Assembly: GCA_027574665.1 (NCBI GenBank)
Contig: CM050648.1
Coordinates: 49,567,200 to 49,631,199 of the forward strand
Direction: 5' to 3'
Source: Rhynochetos jubatus
Taxonomy: Eukaryota; Chordata; Aves; Eurypygiformes; Rhynochetidae
DNA: 64,000 nt
Under the pieces are notes generated by a model that worked only from the letters and a program-made list of their open reading frames with translations, made no database searches and was not told where the DNA came from. The position numbers and the translations under genes are program-made. Below are positions 60,591 through 64,000 of the stretch, one piece after another (position 1 is the stretch's first letter; every line of letters starts with the position of its first letter).

Positions 60591-60717
60591 CTGCAAAAGC
60601 CAGACAGACATGATCACCAGTGCATACATTTTCCTTGTGCTTCTTCCCTCTCGAAACTTGGTGGCAGGGTTTTTTTTGTGCACTCAACACAGCTATATCC
60701 AGCCTTCAAATTCCAGC
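60591..60717 (-). pseudogene. PSMA8: PSMA8 exon 2 relic
   Basis: The acceptor CATCTAACAG|GCTGG and donor TTTTGCAG|GT are kept, and the exon is 127 bp, exactly the length expected. It starts Ala-Gly-Ile then TGA, where the family has Val-Gly-Ile-Arg-Gly: a CGA-to-TGA-type stop. The stretch ATAGCTGTGTTG matches Ile-Val-Val-Leu. The 3' end reads Asp-His-Val-Cys-Leu-Ala-Phe-Ala, against family Asp-His-Val-Cys-Met-Ala-Phe-Ala. Between them, Arg-Lys-Met-Tyr-Ala-Leu matches Arg-Lys-Ile-Cys-Ala-Leu only in a shifted frame, so small compensating indels are present. Confidence 0.88.
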
Positions 60718-63700
60718 CTGTTAGATGAGAACAAAGAAATCGCTCCTATCTCCAAAATTAACTTATTTATGTTATGCAGAGGAGATGTTATAATACTAAG
60801 TCTCTACCCAAGGACATCAGCAAACAGCTGTGTGGAGGTTGTGTCATCCTTCCCAAACAATTAATGTCTGACTGTGTAAGGAAGGAAAAATGATAAGGTG
60901 CGGTAAACATCAGAGCAAAAAGTTTCAAAGGTGCAAAAGTTGTGGTTTACAAATGCAGTAGAGAGAGGCAGCCCCTGAACAGAAGGCTTATAACCAAAGT
61001 AGAAAACAAAGGAAATAAGGTGGTTACAGACACAAGAGCCCAGGGAGATAGCAAGACAACACAGATCACTGTGATAAGCAGTATTTTCAGTATACTCGCT
61101 GTTTATGGGTGACAGTCATGGCTAAGCTGATCTAAAAGCTAACTGCTGAGAAAGAAGGTCAATGCTGCTCTACTCTTCTGCCCCAGGAATCATCCTCCCT
61201 GATGTTGAACCTCATCTGCTCCCAATCTGTGAAACTCAACAGGCAGAAAAGTGCTTTAAAAGAAAAACATTGTTTTTCTGCTAATTTAGCTTCCCTAAAT
61301 ATCTCACTACAAGATCAGATGAGCAAAAGCAATGGCACAGGAGACAGTGAGAACACGTGACCACAAGTGAGCGTAGAGGGGGCTGAAGGGAAAACATGGG
61401 TTTTGGTGACAGCTACCTGTAAGATTTACTTAGCTATAAGATAATGCAGACCTCAACTTAAATGCCGTTGCTGGTTTCATAGGTATTTTGGTGGGGAAGA
61501 GTTTTGAAGGTAGACAATGACGTAGCACAGACATTTACGAGCAGCTCCTTTCATAGCCACAGGCAGGCAGAAAGCAAGCTGAAGGCTGCTGCTTTGAAAA
61601 CTTCTAAGAAAGACTAATGGAAAAGATGTTAGGGTCAACATCTCGAGAGCAGGTAAGGGTCTTGCTTCTTCCCCAGTTGGGTTGAAACTCGGTATTTTTC
61701 CTCATAAAATCTTTTTCTTAGAAGATGAGAATCAATGAGTTCTGAAAAGGAAAGAAAAACTAACCAGCACTGTGTCAGGTCTGACTACGGGCTGAAGAAA
61801 TTAAATGAACCATATGACCAATGATGAATAAACTAGGATTTTGAGCTGAAAGTCTGAAGCATGGCTGAAATAGCATGTAAGCATCCCCTCCTTTGCTTTC
61901 TCAGTCTTCCTTAAAGATTCTCTCCCACCACCACTAACAAATTGATGCAAAAGAGGGCTTACAAACACACAAATAGTTCTTTCCTTGCAGAAATTTATCT
62001 GCTTATCCAGCACTCAAGAAAGGAAAGCTCTTTTAGTACACTACGTACAAAACTCGTCCCTTTTTTATATGACTTTCTTGCATTAAATATTCTCTTTATC
62101 ACTTACCTGAGACCAGAGCTTTGCTACAACACAACCAACATCAAACTTTGCAGTTTCCGTGACTATTTTATGTAAAGTACACACAGGGTAAAATATTACT
62201 TACATGAATGTAGAAAACGGTATATTATTTTAAAAGACATAAGGTGATATCTTTGGGTATTTGGGAAGAATAACAGACTATGGTTTCATACTTCTACTAT
62301 AAAATGTTTGTTCTTTAAAAAAGTCCAAACCAACAGATACATCCAATCTAGCCATCAGTTCTACTTGGTTTAGAGCTCATGCAACTTCCATTTTAAACAG
62401 GCCAGCACAAGTTTTCATAGGCAACTTCTTGTTACATTTTCAATCCATTACAAGTTTTGTTCTCTGTTCTAGCTCTACAGTTTATTACTTTGCTTACAAA
62501 AATGAGATCTGAACCAATAAATATAAATAAACACAGGAGATTTCATCTGTTTCTCTTCACCAGATTTGACCACTATCTCTTCCACTTGGCTTTCCTCATC
62601 ATAATTTTTGATGAATTTAATTAAGAGAATTTAAGAGAGCAAAATGACTTCTATTATTGATTCATGGGTTATAATTTCTTGTCCATCCCAGCGTCCAATC
62701 AGCTTTTCAAGTTGATGCTGACCAAACACTAAGAGGAAGTCTGGGAAAGGCAAACATCAATGAAAAATTAAATCTATACTTAATATTTTCAATAAATACA
62801 TAAAACCTGAATTCTACAAACAGAATTGTTCCAAACTGAATTATTCCCAATGGTTACATCAGCAGGGTGAAATGATGCATCACATGTGGCAGAATTGAAG
62901 GCCCACTTGGAATGACTAAGAAAAAACATTAATTTGAGCATCAGTACCTTTTCCTGCAAAAATATATACACACTAGTAGCTAAACTGTGAATATATTTAG
63001 AAATATATGCAAAAACCCATTTCATCATTATCAGAAGTATATAATACTATAGTGTAGATTTTGTTATTGAAGAAAAGACTCGGGTTTCACTTCTATAGAA
63101 TCAATGCAAGAGAAGCATAGGTGTTACTATGGCCCATATTCCTTCCAGCAAGGCTTCTAATTAGTCTTTTAATTTGGAATTTTTCCGACTGATATCTAGA
63201 CCAAACCAAACTTGATTTTCAGACTGACTTAATAGTAAGATACATTGCTATTTTACTTGCAAAAAAATGTATGGCAATTACGGGATAACGCTGTGATACT
63301 TTTCTAGACTATCTTTTTAGATGAGAGTAGTGCTTTACAATTTGGTGCTGAATAAAAGGAAAAGATGGGGACTGGTAAGAAGCATTGCTACATCCTTAAA
63401 GCAAAATAAATACTAGAAATCAACATAGTTACTTTTTGTTTGTTTTCCTATGTTGCTTAGAGAAAATCAGTCAATTCCACTTTGTAGGGTAGTTCAAAGG
63501 CAGTTACCTACTCCTAGCATGCATCCCTTGTTGCCCTCTTTTTAAGACAAGGGCAGACCCAGGCCTATAGTTTCTACCTTGCAAATACCAACTATGGACA
63601 CTGTAATTAAAGTAAATTCGTATGTGCTCCCTGCTTTTCCTGGACCTCAACCTTCCTACCACCTTTTGGTGTGCCTGCTGTGAGCACTCAGGGAGGTCCT

Positions 63701-64000
63701 CCCTGGCAGGCAGGAGGACATCTCACATGTCAGAGGAATACGCAAACATTTTGCACCATTACGCCTGCCCAGATCAGTTGCACACCTGCTTTCCTCCATG
63801 GTGTAACAGGGAAAAGGCAGCGCCCCAGCAACCATCATTCATCCCTGCAGGCCAGACTTCTCCCTGTGGATGCAGTCTCCTGTTCCGCACAGCAGAACTC
63901 CGCTACCTTGGGACCCTCTTCTCACAGGCTGCACTCATATGAAGCATCTTCCTTCTCCTTTTTGCTGCTGCTTGAAAAGAAACACACATGCAGGGGTGCA
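60718..64000. other. Right-end region, expected location of PSMA8 exon 1
   Basis: About 3.3 kb of mostly AT-rich sequence, with a GC-richer patch at 63620-63940. I looked on the minus strand for the conserved first exon (Tyr-Asp-Arg-Ala-Ile-Thr-Val-Phe-Ser-Pro-Asp-Gly) and did not find it. No other gene was recognised. Confidence 0.65.

Larger units (their letters stand above)
50100..60717 (-). pseudogene. PSMA8: PSMA8 unitary pseudogene (exons 2-7 relics)
   Basis: PSMA8 is the germ-cell-specific alpha4s subunit of the 20S proteasome, a paralogue of PSMA7, needed for meiosis in mammalian males (established knowledge). Relics of six exons occur on the minus strand in the right order, separated by introns: exon 2 (60717-60591), 3 (58347-58244), 4 (about 57400-57334), 5 (53200 to about 53075), 6 (about 53005-52944), 7 (50173 to about 50100). 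Several retain splice sites at the expected places. Each has at least one disabling change: stops in exons 2, 4 and 5, a frameshifting deletion in 3, frame damage in 6 and 7. NIELSIIRRNQ in exon 6 is PSMA8-like; PSMA7 has Ala-Val-Met-Arg-Arg-Asp at that place. Retained introns and position upstream of TAF4B on the same strand argue against a processed copy. Exon 1 was not found. Confidence 0.9.

Noticed and set aside
60453-60683. 76-codon ORF with a hydrophobic stretch resembling a membrane protein
   Set aside because: It is the shifted-frame reading of PSMA8 exon 2 plus intron. The hydrophobic run is the frameshifted Asp-His-Val-Cys-Leu-Ala-Phe-Ala segment.

Overview
The window is vertebrate nuclear DNA, almost certainly from a bird. 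It has long AT-rich introns with one dense CpG island, several 5'-truncated CR1 LINE copies with avian-type 3' ends, and a solo LTR that resembles avian class III ERVs. The species cannot be named from the sequence. All annotation comes from reading splice signals and comparing translations with remembered family sequences. No database search was run.

Left two thirds (1-43841, minus strand): the 5' eleven coding exons of TAF4B, the germ-cell-enriched TAF4 paralogue of TFIID. The start codon is at 43841 inside a CpG island and coding runs leftwards to 1580. Every exon has AG/GT borders and compatible phases, and the joined frame is open for 692 codons (693 with an alternative acceptor). It covers the Ala/Pro-rich N-terminus, the TAFH/NHR1 domain (exons 5-7), a Ser/Thr/Val-rich linker with repeated Lys-Pro-Val units (exon 7) and the start of the C-terminal TAF4 histone-fold region (exons 10-11). 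The remaining 3' exons lie off the left edge. Intron 1 is about 15.8 kb; intron 4 is only 110 bp.

Middle (43842-50099): the CpG-island promoter, with a TATA-like element and a short upstream ORF whose stop overlaps the TAF4B start codon. Next comes intergenic sequence holding a 947-bp solo LTR (46530-47476).

Right third (50100-60717, minus strand): the main discovery is a decayed, intron-containing copy of PSMA8, the meiosis-specific 20S proteasome alpha subunit (alpha4s). Six of seven exons are recognisable in the right order and orientation, several with their original splice sites. They carry in-frame stops, frameshifts and a deletion. The place matches mammalian gene order (PSMA8 directly upstream of TAF4B, same strand), so this looks like a unitary pseudogene at the ancestral locus rather than a retrocopy. 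Exon 1 was not found and may lie beyond 64000.

Other content is repeats: five CR1 fragments (one chimeric or internally duplicated), a strong hairpin in intron 1, T/G-rich tracts and microsatellites. No tRNA, rRNA, CRISPR or prokaryote-type element was seen.
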